This document shows positions 8,523 to 17,003 of a stretch of DNA of 64,000 bases, piece by piece. Every line of letters starts with the position of its first letter. The first letter of the stretch is position 1. Source of the stretch: a virus; the IMG/VR virus record IMGVR_UViG_3300022868_000009, positions 124,001-188,000 of that record; one strand, 5' to 3'. The notes under the pieces were generated by a model, which saw only the letters and a program-made list of their open reading frames with translations, had not been told where the DNA came from and did no database searches. The translations under genes and the position numbers were made by a program.

Positions 8523-9356
8523 ATGCCTTATAGAGACGAATTATCAGTTAAAAGAGAAATAGTTATGTCAATCAATAATATGATTGATAAATATGTTAAT
8601 CAAGGGATTAGTTTCACTGATCTTAGCAAACATTTAAGGAAAGATTCTGCTCTAACAAATTTAATGAATGATTTAAAAGGTAAAAACTCAAATTTAAGAA
8701 ATCCTGGTATTGAATTCTTTAATTCTAATCTAGAATACAAAAATAAAGTTAGACAGTATCTGAACGAAGTTATTAAAGATAGAATAGCTTTTGAAAAAGA
8801 TAAAAGCATTCAAAATTTTGAGTCTTTCACTAAAAATGAACCAAATGATATTATGAAACCTAAAAATTTTAAAGATTATTTACATATAAATGAAATTAAA
8901 CTTCCTGTAATGAGATTAGATGAAATACTTGATGATATTGGTAACGCAGGAAATACACATAAAAAAGTTATAGCAACATTTTTCAAAACCTACGTTGACT
9001 ATATAGATCTTGTTGATAACAAGAAACATCATTTTAAAATCAATGATATGTCAGGTGATATAATGGGTAATAATAGAGTGACATTTGATGCTATTATTTT
9101 TAAAAATAATGAAATACAATCAATAGAAAATAATATTATAAAATACGCTTTAGGTGAATTCTACTCACAAATTCCAGACACATTAAATATATTTGATATT
9201 CAATTAAAACCTATGTCTTTTATTAATAAAACTGATTTGATGGAAGTATTTAAAAATATGTTAACATTCGAACAAACTATTAATATTATTACTAATATTA
9301 CTGGTTTTAATTATGATGGTGAAATGGGTGATTTTTTTATTTGGAGTAAAAAATAA
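8523..9356 (+). CDS. Hypothetical protein, possibly baseplate-associated
   Basis: 277 aa, mixed helical, starting MPYRDELSVKRE. No family recognised. It opens a plus-strand block that includes the gp25-like wedge protein and the terminase, so a virion or baseplate role is inferred from neighbourhood only. It is separated from gp25 by a small minus-strand gene. AT-rich TATATATATAAT sequence lies upstream. Confidence 0.55.
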   Translation: MPYRDELSVKREIVMSINNMIDKYVNQGISFTDLSKHLRKDSALTNLMNDLKGKNSNLRNPGIEFFNSNLEYKNKVRQYLNEVIKDRIAFEKDKSIQNFESFTKNEPNDIMKPKNFKDYLHINEIKLPVMRLDEILDDIGNAGNTHKKVIATFFKTYVDYIDLVDNKKHHFKINDMSGDIMGNNRVTFDAIIFKNNEIQSIENNIIKYALGEFYSQIPDTLNIFDIQLKPMSFINKTDLMEVFKNMLTFEQTINIITNITGFNYDGEMGDFFIWSKK

Positions 9357-9357
9357 A

Positions 9358-9633
9358 TTATAAAACAAACTCTTTCCAAATCTCTTCTCTTGGTGGTAAC
9401 ACAATTTTATCAATATGTGCAATTATATCTGGAAAATATTTATATTTATAAATATCAGTAATTTTATATTTTTCTAAAAAATCATCTTGAATAACAAATC
9501 TATAATCACCTTTTTTATTAAACCAATATATAATTTCATATAATTCGTTTCGTAAATTCAAAGATAATATAACTCCGACGCCATTTTCCATTGGGCCTAT
9601 CCAATCTGTAACACTAAAAGAAATATTATTCAT
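9358..9633 (-). CDS. Hypothetical protein
   Basis: 91 aa from ATG 9633 (MNNISFSVTDWIGP). An in-frame start 63 nt upstream would add a low-complexity hydrophobic leader and overlap the gp25 gene, so the shorter form is preferred. Contains aromatic-rich beta segments (YEIIYWFNKKGDYRFVI). It stands alone on the minus strand between plus-strand structural genes. No function recognised. Confidence 0.5.
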   Translation of the reverse strand: MNNISFSVTDWIGPMENGVGVILSLNLRNELYEIIYWFNKKGDYRFVIQDDFLEKYKITDIYKYKYFPDIIAHIDKIVLPPREEIWKEFVL

Positions 9634-9689
9634 TATAGAATATCTTTTTTTAATATATATAGTTACATTATAAATCAAAATGAAGAAAA

Positions 9690-10067
9690 ATGGCATATAA
9701 ACCTGTACAAGATTTTAAAGATATCTATATTAGATATAAAGGACACCCAAGTTATAATTCAAAAAAAATTATACAAGATGACTTAGTTGAAGTTATAGTC
9801 CAAAAATTAGAAATGATTTTATTCACAAACAAAGGTGAAGTTATGGGAGATCCAGACATGGGTTGTGATCTTGAATATTATTTATGGGAAACAAATCTAT
9901 CAAACACAAATTTAGAACAAAAAGTTAATGAACAAATTGCAGAATATGTACCAGAATTAGAAGTTATAGGATATGAATTTAATTTAGAATTAGAAGAAGG
10001 TGCAGTGCAAGATATATTGTATCTAAATTTTAAAATAAGAGGTTATAATGTAACATATATAATATAA
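9690..10067 (+). CDS. 25: Baseplate wedge protein, gp25/lysozyme-like family
   Basis: 125 aa. Matches the GPW/gp25 family in length and pattern: an N-terminal strand, a helix DLVEVIVQKLEMILFTNKGE, the conserved GDPDMGCDLEYYLWE (P-x-F/M-G-x-x-L-x-x-x-L-x-E), a long helix with VNEQIAEYVPELEV, and a C-terminal two-stranded sheet. In T4 this protein joins the baseplate wedge to the tube and sheath. It precedes the terminase by 9 nt, so both are probably in one late transcript. Confidence 0.85.
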   Translation: MAYKPVQDFKDIYIRYKGHPSYNSKKIIQDDLVEVIVQKLEMILFTNKGEVMGDPDMGCDLEYYLWETNLSNTNLEQKVNEQIAEYVPELEVIGYEFNLELEEGAVQDILYLNFKIRGYNVTYII

Positions 10068-10076
10068 TAAAATTTT

Positions 10077-10601
10077 ATGGCTGGAAAAAAAACTACACTA
10101 GGTGATCGAGTATTCACTACTGAAAGAGTTAAAGAAATTGAAGAAAAAGAAAATTTAGGACAACTTTTAAAACAACACGAAAAAATATGGTTTAAGAATA
10201 ATCCAGGAGTTAGAAAATCAAATGTAACATTTGCTATGACTAATGAAGAAATTAGTGAATATGCAAAATGTAAACTCTCTGTACATTACTTCGCAGAAAA
10301 ATATTGTAAAATTAAATTAGAAGACAGTACAATAGGTTCAATGAAACTTAGAGACTATCAAAAAAAGATAATTGATTTATACACTAGAAACAGATTCTCT
10401 ATTTTAATGGCCAGTAGACAAACTGGTAAGTGCAATTCTTTTAATACTAAAATATTAATTTTAAATGAAGAAACAAAAGATATATATTCTATCCCTTTTT
10501 ACGAACTTTATTATGATATTATTAGTCAACAAAGAAAATTGTCATTCTTAGAGAAAACAAAAATATATTTATATAGATTATATAATAAAATTGATAATTA
10601 A
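10077..10601 (+). CDS. 17: Large terminase N-terminal fragment fused to N-intein
   Basis: 174 aa. Residues 1-118 are the start of a T4 gp17-type large terminase and end in the Walker A loop MASRQTGK. Residue 119 is Cys1 of an intein (CNSFNTKILI), which continues for 56 aa and stops. The missing Thr of Walker A (GK|T) is the +1 residue encoded at 12087 in the gene at 11652. The ATPase therefore can only form after protein trans-splicing. The N-intein is short and contains block A only, so the split position is unusual. Confidence 0.9.
   Translation: MAGKKTTLGDRVFTTERVKEIEEKENLGQLLKQHEKIWFKNNPGVRKSNVTFAMTNEEISEYAKCKLSVHYFAEKYCKIKLEDSTIGSMKLRDYQKKIIDLYTRNRFSILMASRQTGKCNSFNTKILILNEETKDIYSIPFYELYYDIISQQRKLSFLEKTKIYLYRLYNKIDN
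10431..10598 (+). other. N-terminal half of split terminase intein (short, block A only)
   Basis: 56 aa beginning at Cys1 immediately after SRQTGK. No block B motif is present; block B lies in the C half, so the break is earlier than in canonical split inteins. Confidence 0.85.
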
Positions 10602-10668
10602 TCACATTACCGATTTGTCTAAAAGCCATTAAAATTTATCTATATATAAATGAAAACAATATATAACA

Positions 10669-11655
10669 ATGAAAAAAGAAATATCTGATTATATTATATG
10701 TAAAGTATGTGGTGAAAAAGTAAGAAGAATTTATGGTGCACATTTAAAGAAACATGGATTAACAAGCAAAGAATATAAAGAAATGTTTCCAGATGAACCA
10801 TTAACAACAAAAAATGATAATTTAAAAACAAGTAAAAATTCAGGATTGCATATGAAACAAGAAAAATATAAGAAAATGTTTTCTGAAAAAATAAAAGGAG
10901 AAAAAAATCCAAATCATAAAACAAAAACTACTGAAAAAGACAGGAAATCAAGAAGTCCATTTTCAAAAGATTTTAAAAAATATAAAAATGAACAAGAATT
11001 AATAGAATTTAGAGAAGAAGCATTAAAAGATAGAAAACACACAACTAGATTAGATTATTATTTAAAACAAGGGCTTGATATGGAAACATCCAAAAAAATG
11101 TTGAAAAAAAGACAAACAACATTTACTTTAGATATTTGTGTAGAAAAATATGGCAAAGAAAAAGGTATAGTAATTTGGAAAAATAGACAAGTAAAATGGC
11201 AAGAAAATTTATTATCTAATGGTAATTTAAAATGTGGATATTCTAAAATAAGTCAAGAACTGTTCTATGGTATATTAGAATATTATGATTATGAAAATAA
11301 AAAAGATATTTATTTTGCTACAAAAAATCAAGAATTTTTCATATCCAAAAAAGGAACAGACACAGATCCACGAATTTTTTTACAATACGATTTTTGTGAC
11401 ATGAAATCAAAAAAGATAATAGAATATAACGGTGATAGATATCATGCAAATCCGAAGATATATGAATCAAAAGACAATCCACATCCATTTAGAAAAAATA
11501 TAACATCACAAGAAATTTGGAATAAAGATAAAGAGAAAACAAGGATAGCGCAACAGGAAGGTTTTGATGTTTTAACTATATGGGATAGTGATTATAAAAA
11601 AGAAAAAGAAAAAATTATTCAGAAATGTCTGAATTTTTTAAATTTAAAAATATGA
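10669..11655 (+). CDS. Free-standing endonuclease between terminase intein halves
   Basis: 328 aa. Starts with a zinc-finger-like unit CKVCGEKVRRIYGAHLKKHG, then basic linker repeats with KYGKEKGIVIWKNRQ, and ends in a Vsr-like PD-(D/E)XK domain: QYDFCDMKSKKIIEYNGDRY, HANPKIYESKDNPHPF, WNKDKEK and LTIWDSDY. The last 100 residues match the polymerase-intein nuclease at 4617. It has its own TATATATAAATG upstream region and its TGA overlaps the ATG of the C-terminal terminase gene. Presumably it mobilises the terminase insertion site. Confidence 0.82.
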   Translation: MKKEISDYIICKVCGEKVRRIYGAHLKKHGLTSKEYKEMFPDEPLTTKNDNLKTSKNSGLHMKQEKYKKMFSEKIKGEKNPNHKTKTTEKDRKSRSPFSKDFKKYKNEQELIEFREEALKDRKHTTRLDYYLKQGLDMETSKKMLKKRQTTFTLDICVEKYGKEKGIVIWKNRQVKWQENLLSNGNLKCGYSKISQELFYGILEYYDYENKKDIYFATKNQEFFISKKGTDTDPRIFLQYDFCDMKSKKIIEYNGDRYHANPKIYESKDNPHPFRKNITSQEIWNKDKEKTRIAQQEGFDVLTIWDSDYKKEKEKIIQKCLNFLNLKI

Positions 11656-12086
11656 AAGTAACAATTAAACATATTATTATATTTCTCATTCAATTAATTG
11701 AATATTATGAATTTAGAAATATTGATAAAGATGAAAATAAACCAAATAAAAAGATAGTAGATATTATACCAATAAATAAATATGTAAAAACTGACTATGG
11801 TAATACACCTGTTTCTGAAATAGTTAGAACAATACCATTACAGAGATATGAATTATTATTAGAAAATGATGATAAAATTGAATGCGCAGACACACATATA
11901 ATATATTGTAAAAATCATACTCCAAAATTAGTTTTAGATTTAACCGAAAATGATGAAGTTATTACAATATCTGGACTATCAAAAATCAAACATTTTAAAA
12001 AACTAAGAGGAAAATTATCAATGTTTGATTTAACTATTGATGGACCAGAACCAAGTTATTACACAAATAATATATTATCACATAAT
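11652..12086 (+). other. C-terminal half of split terminase intein (long)
   Basis: About 145 aa containing both block B (ECADTHIIY) and blocks F/G (MFDLTIDG...ILSHN). The split therefore lies between blocks A and B, as in the atypically split AceL-type TerL inteins I know of. Confidence 0.82.
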
Positions 12087-13952
12087 ACAGTATCAGCTGC
12101 AATTGTTATTCTTCATTTTGTATTATTTAATAATGATAAAGGTTGTATGGTTGTTGCAAATAAAGGAACTACAGTTATAGAAATTATTGATAAAATAAAA
12201 TCTATTTATAAACATTTACCATTCTTCTTAAAAAGAGGTGTAATTAACTGGAATCAAAAATCTATAACATTTGATAATGGTTGTAGAATAAAATCAGAAA
12301 ATAGAACTAAAGAACCTGCTATTGGTTTTACAATCGACCTTTTGTATTTTGATGAGTTTGCAAAAGTACCATCTAACATAATTAGACCCTATTATGGATC
12401 CGCTGTTCCAACAGTATCATCAATCAAAAATTCAAAAATTATAATAACATCTACCCCAGATGGTTATAATTTATTCTACGAATTATTAACTGGTGCAGAA
12501 AAAGCCGAAGGAGATAAAGATAAGAACACATATGAATCCATGAGAGTATATTGGTGGCAAGTTAAAGGTAGAAGAGATACTAAACTTTATTTTAATAAAA
12601 AAATGTTATCTAAATATGGTGTTAAGGAAAGAGAAATTCTTCAAGAACTAGAATTATATGGATACACAATAACAAAAAGAAAAGAGGGTGAAAAATTAGT
12701 TCATATCATAGCATTTGATGAAGATAACGAAAAAACACACTTAGAAAAAATAAGATCAATAAGATTATTTGATAAATTACCTTTGGTTGAAATATGTAAT
12801 GTTACTAATTGGCAAGAAGAAGAAACTAAATTAGTTGGTGGTGAATCAATCTTCAAACAAGAATATGATATTCAATTTATAACAGGTGATAAGTTATTAT
12901 TTGATAGTATAACATTAGAAAGAATACAGAATGCTACAGAAAAATTTGAACATATTCCAATTCCTAATTTTGATAAAAGATTAGCCTTACCTTATGATAA
13001 ATTAGAATTTATTAAAGATAGACCAGATTTATTTGAGATAGAAGAAGTTAAAAAATATCATATGATGTTTTCTATTGATTTAGCTGAAGGTTTAGGTAGT
13101 GATTACACAGTTTTAAATATATTTAGATTATTACCAAAAGACAAAGTTATAATAGAAAAGAACAAACAGAAATTTACAAACATTTATGACTATTTCAAAC
13201 TAGAACAAGTTGGATTTTTTCATTGTAATTACTATTCAGTTAAAGAATTTGCACATTTATTGTATATGATTGCATATGAAATGTTTGATCCTGAAAAATG
13301 TAAAATATCTTTAGAATATAATACTTATGGTGGAGAATTATTAGCACATTTACCAAATGTATTTGAAGGTGATAATGATTATTTTGATGCCACATTTATT
13401 AGAACAAAACACAACCAAAATGATAAATATAGAAAAAAAGGTTTAAAAATAACAAAAGGCAATAAAGTTAAACTTGTTATAAAAGATTATCAAGATGCTA
13501 TTAAAAAACATAGTATAATAGTACATAATGCATTAAATATACTTGAAATGAAAGTTTTTAGTAAAAGAGAAACACCTTCTGGTGATTTTACATACCAATC
13601 AGAAACAGGAAATGATGATACCGTAATGTCATTAGTTAATTTAAGTGCTAGTTTAACATCAGTCCAATTCAAAGATATTGTTGATGATTATATTGCAACA
13701 GTACTAAATGATGAAGATAGAAGAATGATTGAAACAAATGTATCAGAATTTAGTGATGAAACTGTAGATTATAGTTCAGCTATATCAAGTTACAAAAAAG
13801 TATATCTAGATAAATCTAAAAAACCTGGAGTTGGAAATAGTTTTAAATCAAGTCCGTTCGAACAACCAAATCCTTACCAAAAAAAAGGAAATCCATTTGA
13901 AAATAATCCATTTGGTAAAGGTACAACTGGTGTTAGTCCTTTCGGAAAATAA
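11652..13952 (+). CDS. 17: Large terminase C-terminal fragment preceded by C-intein
   Basis: About 766 aa. ATG 11652 is preferred (ATGA overlap with the nuclease stop); an in-frame ATG 27 nt upstream is possible. The first ~145 residues are a C-intein with a block B-like CADTHII and a terminus FDLTIDGPEPSYYTNNILSH plus N, followed by Thr +1. The terminase then runs TVSAAIVILHF (end of Walker A), LLYFDEFAK (Walker B), SIDLAEGLGSDYT and GNDDTVMSL (RNase H-like nuclease), as in T4 gp17. The C-terminus carries repeated NPF/SPFGK tripeptides. Spliced length would be about 739 aa versus about 610 for T4 gp17. Confidence 0.9.
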   Translation: MKVTIKHIIIFLIQLIEYYEFRNIDKDENKPNKKIVDIIPINKYVKTDYGNTPVSEIVRTIPLQRYELLLENDDKIECADTHIIYCKNHTPKLVLDLTENDEVITISGLSKIKHFKKLRGKLSMFDLTIDGPEPSYYTNNILSHNTVSAAIVILHFVLFNNDKGCMVVANKGTTVIEIIDKIKSIYKHLPFFLKRGVINWNQKSITFDNGCRIKSENRTKEPAIGFTIDLLYFDEFAKVPSNIIRPYYGSAVPTVSSIKNSKIIITSTPDGYNLFYELLTGAEKAEGDKDKNTYESMRVYWWQVKGRRDTKLYFNKKMLSKYGVKEREILQELELYGYTITKRKEGEKLVHIIAFDEDNEKTHLEKIRSIRLFDKLPLVEICNVTNWQEEETKLVGGESIFKQEYDIQFITGDKLLFDSITLERIQNATEKFEHIPIPNFDKRLALPYDKLEFIKDRPDLFEIEEVKKYHMMFSIDLAEGLGSDYTVLNIFRLLPKDKVIIEKNKQKFTNIYDYFKLEQVGFFHCNYYSVKEFAHLLYMIAYEMFDPEKCKISLEYNTYGGELLAHLPNVFEGDNDYFDATFIRTKHNQNDKYRKKGLKITKGNKVKLVIKDYQDAIKKHSIIVHNALNILEMKVFSKRETPSGDFTYQSETGNDDTVMSLVNLSASLTSVQFKDIVDDYIATVLNDEDRRMIETNVSEFSDETVDYSSAISSYKKVYLDKSKKPGVGNSFKSSPFEQPNPYQKKGNPFENNPFGKGTTGVSPFGK

Positions 13953-14000
13953 ACTTTTCAATTTTTCGGAAATATATGTTTAAAATATAGAATTTTATAA

Positions 14001-14789
14001 ATGGCTAAAAGGATTGTAACAAAAAACAATGTTTTTAAAATGAATGTTAATGAACAATTACCACTCTTTTTAAAAATGATTCAAGATTTAACTCAAATAG
14101 ATGATAGAATCTTATTTAAATTTAATAATGATAAATTATTAATATATAGCATGGTTGGTCAAGATACTAATATACATGCATTTAAATCACATATTATAGA
14201 TATGTGTGAAATATTTTCACTTGTTAAAAATGAATTTGAAACAGATATTAAATATACTGTAAAAAATGCCAAGAAATTTTTCAAAAGTATCCAAGGGTTA
14301 ATAAATTACAAAGAAGATATTGATTTAAAATTAGTTTATAATGAAGATAATTTTGGAGAAAAATTAATGATTAAAAATAGTATTTATAAAAGAGAATTTG
14401 CTGGAGATGATCCAACAGTTTTCAAAAAAGATATTAATATTGAAGCCATTAATGATGCCATGGATACAGATTTATCATCATTTTCTTTTAAATTAACAAA
14501 AGATAAATATGACCATATTAAAAAGGAATCTGGAATTGATACAGAAAATGAAATTTATTTCTTAAATGTTCGTGACGGTGCCGTTTCATTAGGAGAAAAT
14601 TCATGGGAATTAAAGGTGGATGAAGGAGTAGAAACAATAGATAGTACAATAAGTTTTCCTAAAAAATACTTTAATAGTATTAATTTTGATAAAGATATAG
14701 ATGAATTAACTATATGGGTTTTTGATATGTTTATATTAGTAATAGGAGAAAACACAAATTTAATGATATCAATAGAATTAACAATTTAA
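14001..14789 (+). CDS. 45: DNA polymerase sliding clamp (gp45-like)
   Basis: 262 aa, slightly longer than T4 gp45 (228). Pattern fits a two-domain clamp: a helix NVNEQLPLFLKMIQDLTQ, strands RILFKFNNDKLLIYSMVGQD, a second half with TEIYFLNVRDGAVSLGEN-like strands and a final ELTIWVFDMFILVIGENTN. Low sequence conservation makes the call partly contextual: clamp loader gp44, polymerase and RNase H, all expected clamp partners, are present. It follows the terminase by about 50 nt on the same strand. Several proteins here end in short DDFW-type tails that could dock on it. Confidence 0.72.
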   Translation: MAKRIVTKNNVFKMNVNEQLPLFLKMIQDLTQIDDRILFKFNNDKLLIYSMVGQDTNIHAFKSHIIDMCEIFSLVKNEFETDIKYTVKNAKKFFKSIQGLINYKEDIDLKLVYNEDNFGEKLMIKNSIYKREFAGDDPTVFKKDINIEAINDAMDTDLSSFSFKLTKDKYDHIKKESGIDTENEIYFLNVRDGAVSLGENSWELKVDEGVETIDSTISFPKKYFNSINFDKDIDELTIWVFDMFILVIGENTNLMISIELTI

Positions 14790-14832
14790 AGTAAAAATTA
14801 ATAATAAATTTTAATCTTTTAGAAAAATTCCA

Positions 14833-14840
14833 TATATTTG
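14833..14840 (+). promoter_or_regulatory. Host-type -7 element TATATTTG
   Basis: Matches the Bacteroidetes primary sigma -7 consensus TAnnTTTG, about 45 nt before the pth2 ATG. A clear -33 TTTG is not evident. Confidence 0.35.
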
Positions 14841-14852
14841 TATTAGTTAAAA

Positions 14853-14862
14853 TTAATATATA
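14853..14862 (+). promoter_or_regulatory. TTAATATATA box upstream of pth2
   Basis: Exact box 23 nt before ATG 14886. Confidence 0.45.
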
Positions 14863-14885
14863 AATAAAAATAAAAAATAGAAATT

Positions 14886-15233
14886 ATGACGTAGAACAAA
14901 AAACTTTATGTAATTACAAGAAATGACTTACCATCCGGTACAAAAGCCGTTCAGGCAGGTCACAGTTTAGCTCAGTTCATCCTCGAACACTTAGAAATAT
15001 CACAACTGTGGCACAAAGAATCCCAGTATTTAATTTATTTATCAATAATTGATGAAAATGCTTTATTGCGTTTAATTGAAAAATGCAATAAATGTAATCT
15101 TAATATATCCGTATTTAAAGAACCAGATATAAATAATGAGATAACATCTATTACAATTGAGCCAGGAAAAAAATCTAAGCGATTAGTTGGTCATTTACCA
15201 TTATTATTTAAAAAAGAAAGGATAACAGTATGA
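14886..15233 (+). CDS. Peptidyl-tRNA hydrolase 2, in-frame amber at codon 3
   Basis: Frame reads Met-Thr-TAG-Asn-Lys-Lys-LYVITRNDLPSGTKAVQAGH and continues uninterrupted to TGA 15231. LYVITRNDL, the GTKAVQAGHSLAQFI helix, and the FKEPDINNEITSITIEPG strand match PTH2-type hydrolases, which free tRNA from peptidyl-tRNA drop-off products. Homologues start one or two residues before the first strand, so the amber codon falls inside the real gene and no alternative ATG exists. A tRNA with anticodon CUA lies 1.4 kb downstream on the same strand. The stop overlaps the next ATG (ATGA). Either amber read-through or a recent nonsense mutation explains it. Confidence 0.75.
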
Positions 15234-15646
15234 AAACATTAGAAAAAGAAGAATACACAGCAATATTTAATGGATATGAAACATTATTATTTAAATTAGG
15301 AAAGTTAACAAGTATCTTACATGAAACAGATCCTGAAAATTATGTAGAAATGACAAATATATCAGATATTGATTATTATACTAGAAAAAATGATATTAGA
15401 TACATAGAATTGACTGGAGAAGAATATCATGTTGGTTGTGGTGATTATGAAAATGATTATTGTGAGTTTCCTGAAGAATGGATCTGGACAGACCAAGATG
15501 ATGTGGTGAAAATTGTAATAGAAAAAAGAATTGAAAGAGAAGAATTGAAAAAAAGGGAAAAAGAATCACACGAAGAAAAGAAACAAATAGAATTAGAAAA
15601 CAAAGAACTAGAATTATTAAAAAAATTAAAAACAAAATATGAATAA
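15230..15646 (+). CDS. Hypothetical protein with C-terminal coiled coil
   Basis: 138 aa. The first hundred residues are acidic and aromatic (YHVGCGDYENDYCEFPEEW); the last forty (EKRIEREELKKREKESHEEK...) form a long charged coiled coil. Starts in an ATGA overlap with pth2 and has an AAAGGA sequence ten nt upstream, one of the few SD-like sequences here. No function recognised. Confidence 0.6.
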   Translation: MKTLEKEEYTAIFNGYETLLFKLGKLTSILHETDPENYVEMTNISDIDYYTRKNDIRYIELTGEEYHVGCGDYENDYCEFPEEWIWTDQDDVVKIVIEKRIEREELKKREKESHEEKKQIELENKELELLKKLKTKYE

Positions 15647-16010
15647 CTTTAAAAATAAATATGAACGATTACAATTCAACCTTGAAAACCAAGGCTGGGG
15701 TAAAATGAAATGTTTTGGGAACTCAATGTTACCAAAATTAGATAACCCAACAATGAATACATATATTCCACAAGATGATTATGAAGTTGGTGATATAGTA
15801 TTCTGTAAAGTAAAAGGGAAATTTATAGATTCTCATTTAATTACACAGATAAATGATAAAAAAGGCTATATGATTAGTAATAACAAAGGACATCAAAATG
15901 GATGGAGTAAACGAATTTTTGGTCGTGTAGTTAGAGCCGTTAATGAAAGTAAAGATGAGAAATGGTTTAATTTCACAGAAGAAAAATTAAATAACATAAC
16001 TAAAAAATAA
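15639..16010 (+). CDS. S24/S26 peptidase-like protein (LexA/signal-peptidase fold)
   Basis: 123 aa. MKCFGNSMLPKLDN resembles the catalytic G-x-S-M-x-P block, followed by YEVGDIVFCKVKGKFIDSHLI and a late ISNNKGHQNGWS, as in S24/S26 peptidase-like folds (after the Ser block: D-x-V, then H/K). A catalytic lysine cannot be assigned with confidence, so peptidase activity is uncertain. It overlaps the preceding gene by 8 nt. Possible roles are self-cleaving regulator or processing protease; neither is shown. Confidence 0.65.
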   Translation: MNNFKNKYERLQFNLENQGWGKMKCFGNSMLPKLDNPTMNTYIPQDDYEVGDIVFCKVKGKFIDSHLITQINDKKGYMISNNKGHQNGWSKRIFGRVVRAVNESKDEKWFNFTEEKLNNITKK

Positions 16011-16030
16011 AAGGAGATAATATGAAATAG
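16011..16030 (+). other. Two-codon minigene ATG-AAA-TAG with strong Shine-Dalgarno
   Basis: AAGGAG (16011-16016) stands at ideal spacing before ATG AAA TAG (16022-16030). With amber read-through the frame would add only six codons before TAA. This is the best SD in the neighbourhood, yet it serves a dipeptide frame. Lambda bar minigenes of this form generate peptidyl-tRNA, the substrate of Pth. Confidence 0.45.
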
Positions 16031-16103
16031 ATTATTAGAGGACCCACGTAAGTTGTTGTCAACACAAAAATTTAGTAAAACTAACAAAAATTAATTAATA
16101 ACA

Positions 16104-16598
16104 ATGTTTAAAAAAATAAAAAATATTATGAAAACAGAAACAATGACAACAACAGAAATTAACAAAGATTCACATCATGCAACAGATTTACAAACTAGAT
16201 TTGAAGTATTATTAGAAGAAATTAAAGATTTTCTTAATAAAACACATATTGAAAAAAATGATAAACCAATAATTAACACAGTTTATCAATTTACAGGTGA
16301 TCTTTCAAAATTAAAACCAAAAGTACAACACTTAAATAATGCAGGTATTTGTAGAAGAAGAGTTTTGAAAAGAATGTTAAGAAAAGTTGAACATAAAATG
16401 TCTTTAATAAACATTAATAGATTATTTCACTTTATTGAAGTTTATATTATAGAAAAGAAATCTACTGTAAAAGTAACTTGTGAAAAAGATAGAAAAATTC
16501 AAATGTTAAGAAAAGAATGGAAAAAATTACAATCTAAATCAGATTTAGCTTTAAAAGAGTATAAAGAAGAAAAAGGTGATTTCTACAAACAAATATAA
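16104..16598 (+). CDS. Hypothetical helical protein
   Basis: 164 aa (or 156 aa from the second in-frame ATG, MKTETMTTTEI). Largely helical and basic in the second half (RRRVLKRMLRKVEHKMS, then a coiled coil MLRKEWKKLQSKSDLALKEY). No family recognised. Followed by a hairpin and the CUA tRNA. Confidence 0.55.
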   Translation: MFKKIKNIMKTETMTTTEINKDSHHATDLQTRFEVLLEEIKDFLNKTHIEKNDKPIINTVYQFTGDLSKLKPKVQHLNNAGICRRRVLKRMLRKVEHKMSLININRLFHFIEVYIIEKKSTVKVTCEKDRKIQMLRKEWKKLQSKSDLALKEYKEEKGDFYKQI

Positions 16599-16605
16599 AC
16601 AAAAA

Positions 16606-16625
16606 TAGTGCTGTTTTCAGCACTA
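16606..16625 (+). terminator. Hairpin between gene and tRNA
   Basis: Stem TAGTGCTG / CAGCACTA with a TTTT loop, no clear T-tract. Four nt before the tRNA, so it may be a processing signal rather than a terminator. Confidence 0.5.
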
Positions 16626-16628
16626 ATT

Positions 16629-16700
16629 GGTCCCGTAGCTCAGTGGAAGAGCAGAAGCTTCTAACCCTTTGTGTCGCTGGTTCAAATCCAGCCGGGACCG
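16629..16700 (+). tRNA. tRNA with anticodon CUA (predicted amber suppressor)
   Basis: 72 nt. Acceptor GGTCCCG/CGGGACC, D-arm GCTC/GAGC, anticodon stem GAAGC/CCTTT with one C-C mismatch at the loop, loop TTCTAAC giving U33-CUA-A37, variable GTGTC, T-arm GCTGG-TTCAAAT-CCAGC, discriminator G73, CCA not encoded. The anticodon reads UAG. Charging identity cannot be fixed; G73 would suit Gln, Trp, Asn, Asp or Ser. TAG is used as a genuine-looking stop in at least five genes here, so it would act on selected codons rather than as global recoding. Confidence 0.85.
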
Positions 16701-17003
16701 CTATAACCTCATTATATTGGTTGTTCTATTATACTTAATAGTTTCTTTTTGTCTATTTACCCAATTAATTAATTCAGACTTAATTTCTTTATATCTTTCT
16801 TCTGTCATTTTATCATCATAAAACTCACCTTGTTCAATTTGATGATCATCAGATAACCAAAAATCGGAAACTAACTCATTTAATGTCTCCTCTAATTGTC
16901 TAAAATTAGTTTCAACACCATTCAAATAATATTTCTTTTGATTTACAGCCCATTCTTCATCTTCTTGAGTTACATTTTCATTATATTTCTTTAAATGTCT
17001 CAT
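16701..17003 (-). CDS. Hypothetical protein, MRHLKKYNEN N-terminus
   Basis: 100 aa, acidic, no recognised domain. N-terminal MRHLKKYNEN belongs to the recurrent MKxLKxYxEN-type motif. Ends at TAG one nt past the CUA tRNA on the opposite strand, so its 3' end abuts that gene. Last of a six-gene minus-strand run whose members nearly all share the motif. Confidence 0.6.
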   Translation of the reverse strand: MRHLKKYNENVTQEDEEWAVNQKKYYLNGVETNFRQLEETLNELVSDFWLSDDHQIEQGEFYDDKMTEERYKEIKSELINWVNRQKETIKYNRTTNIMRL

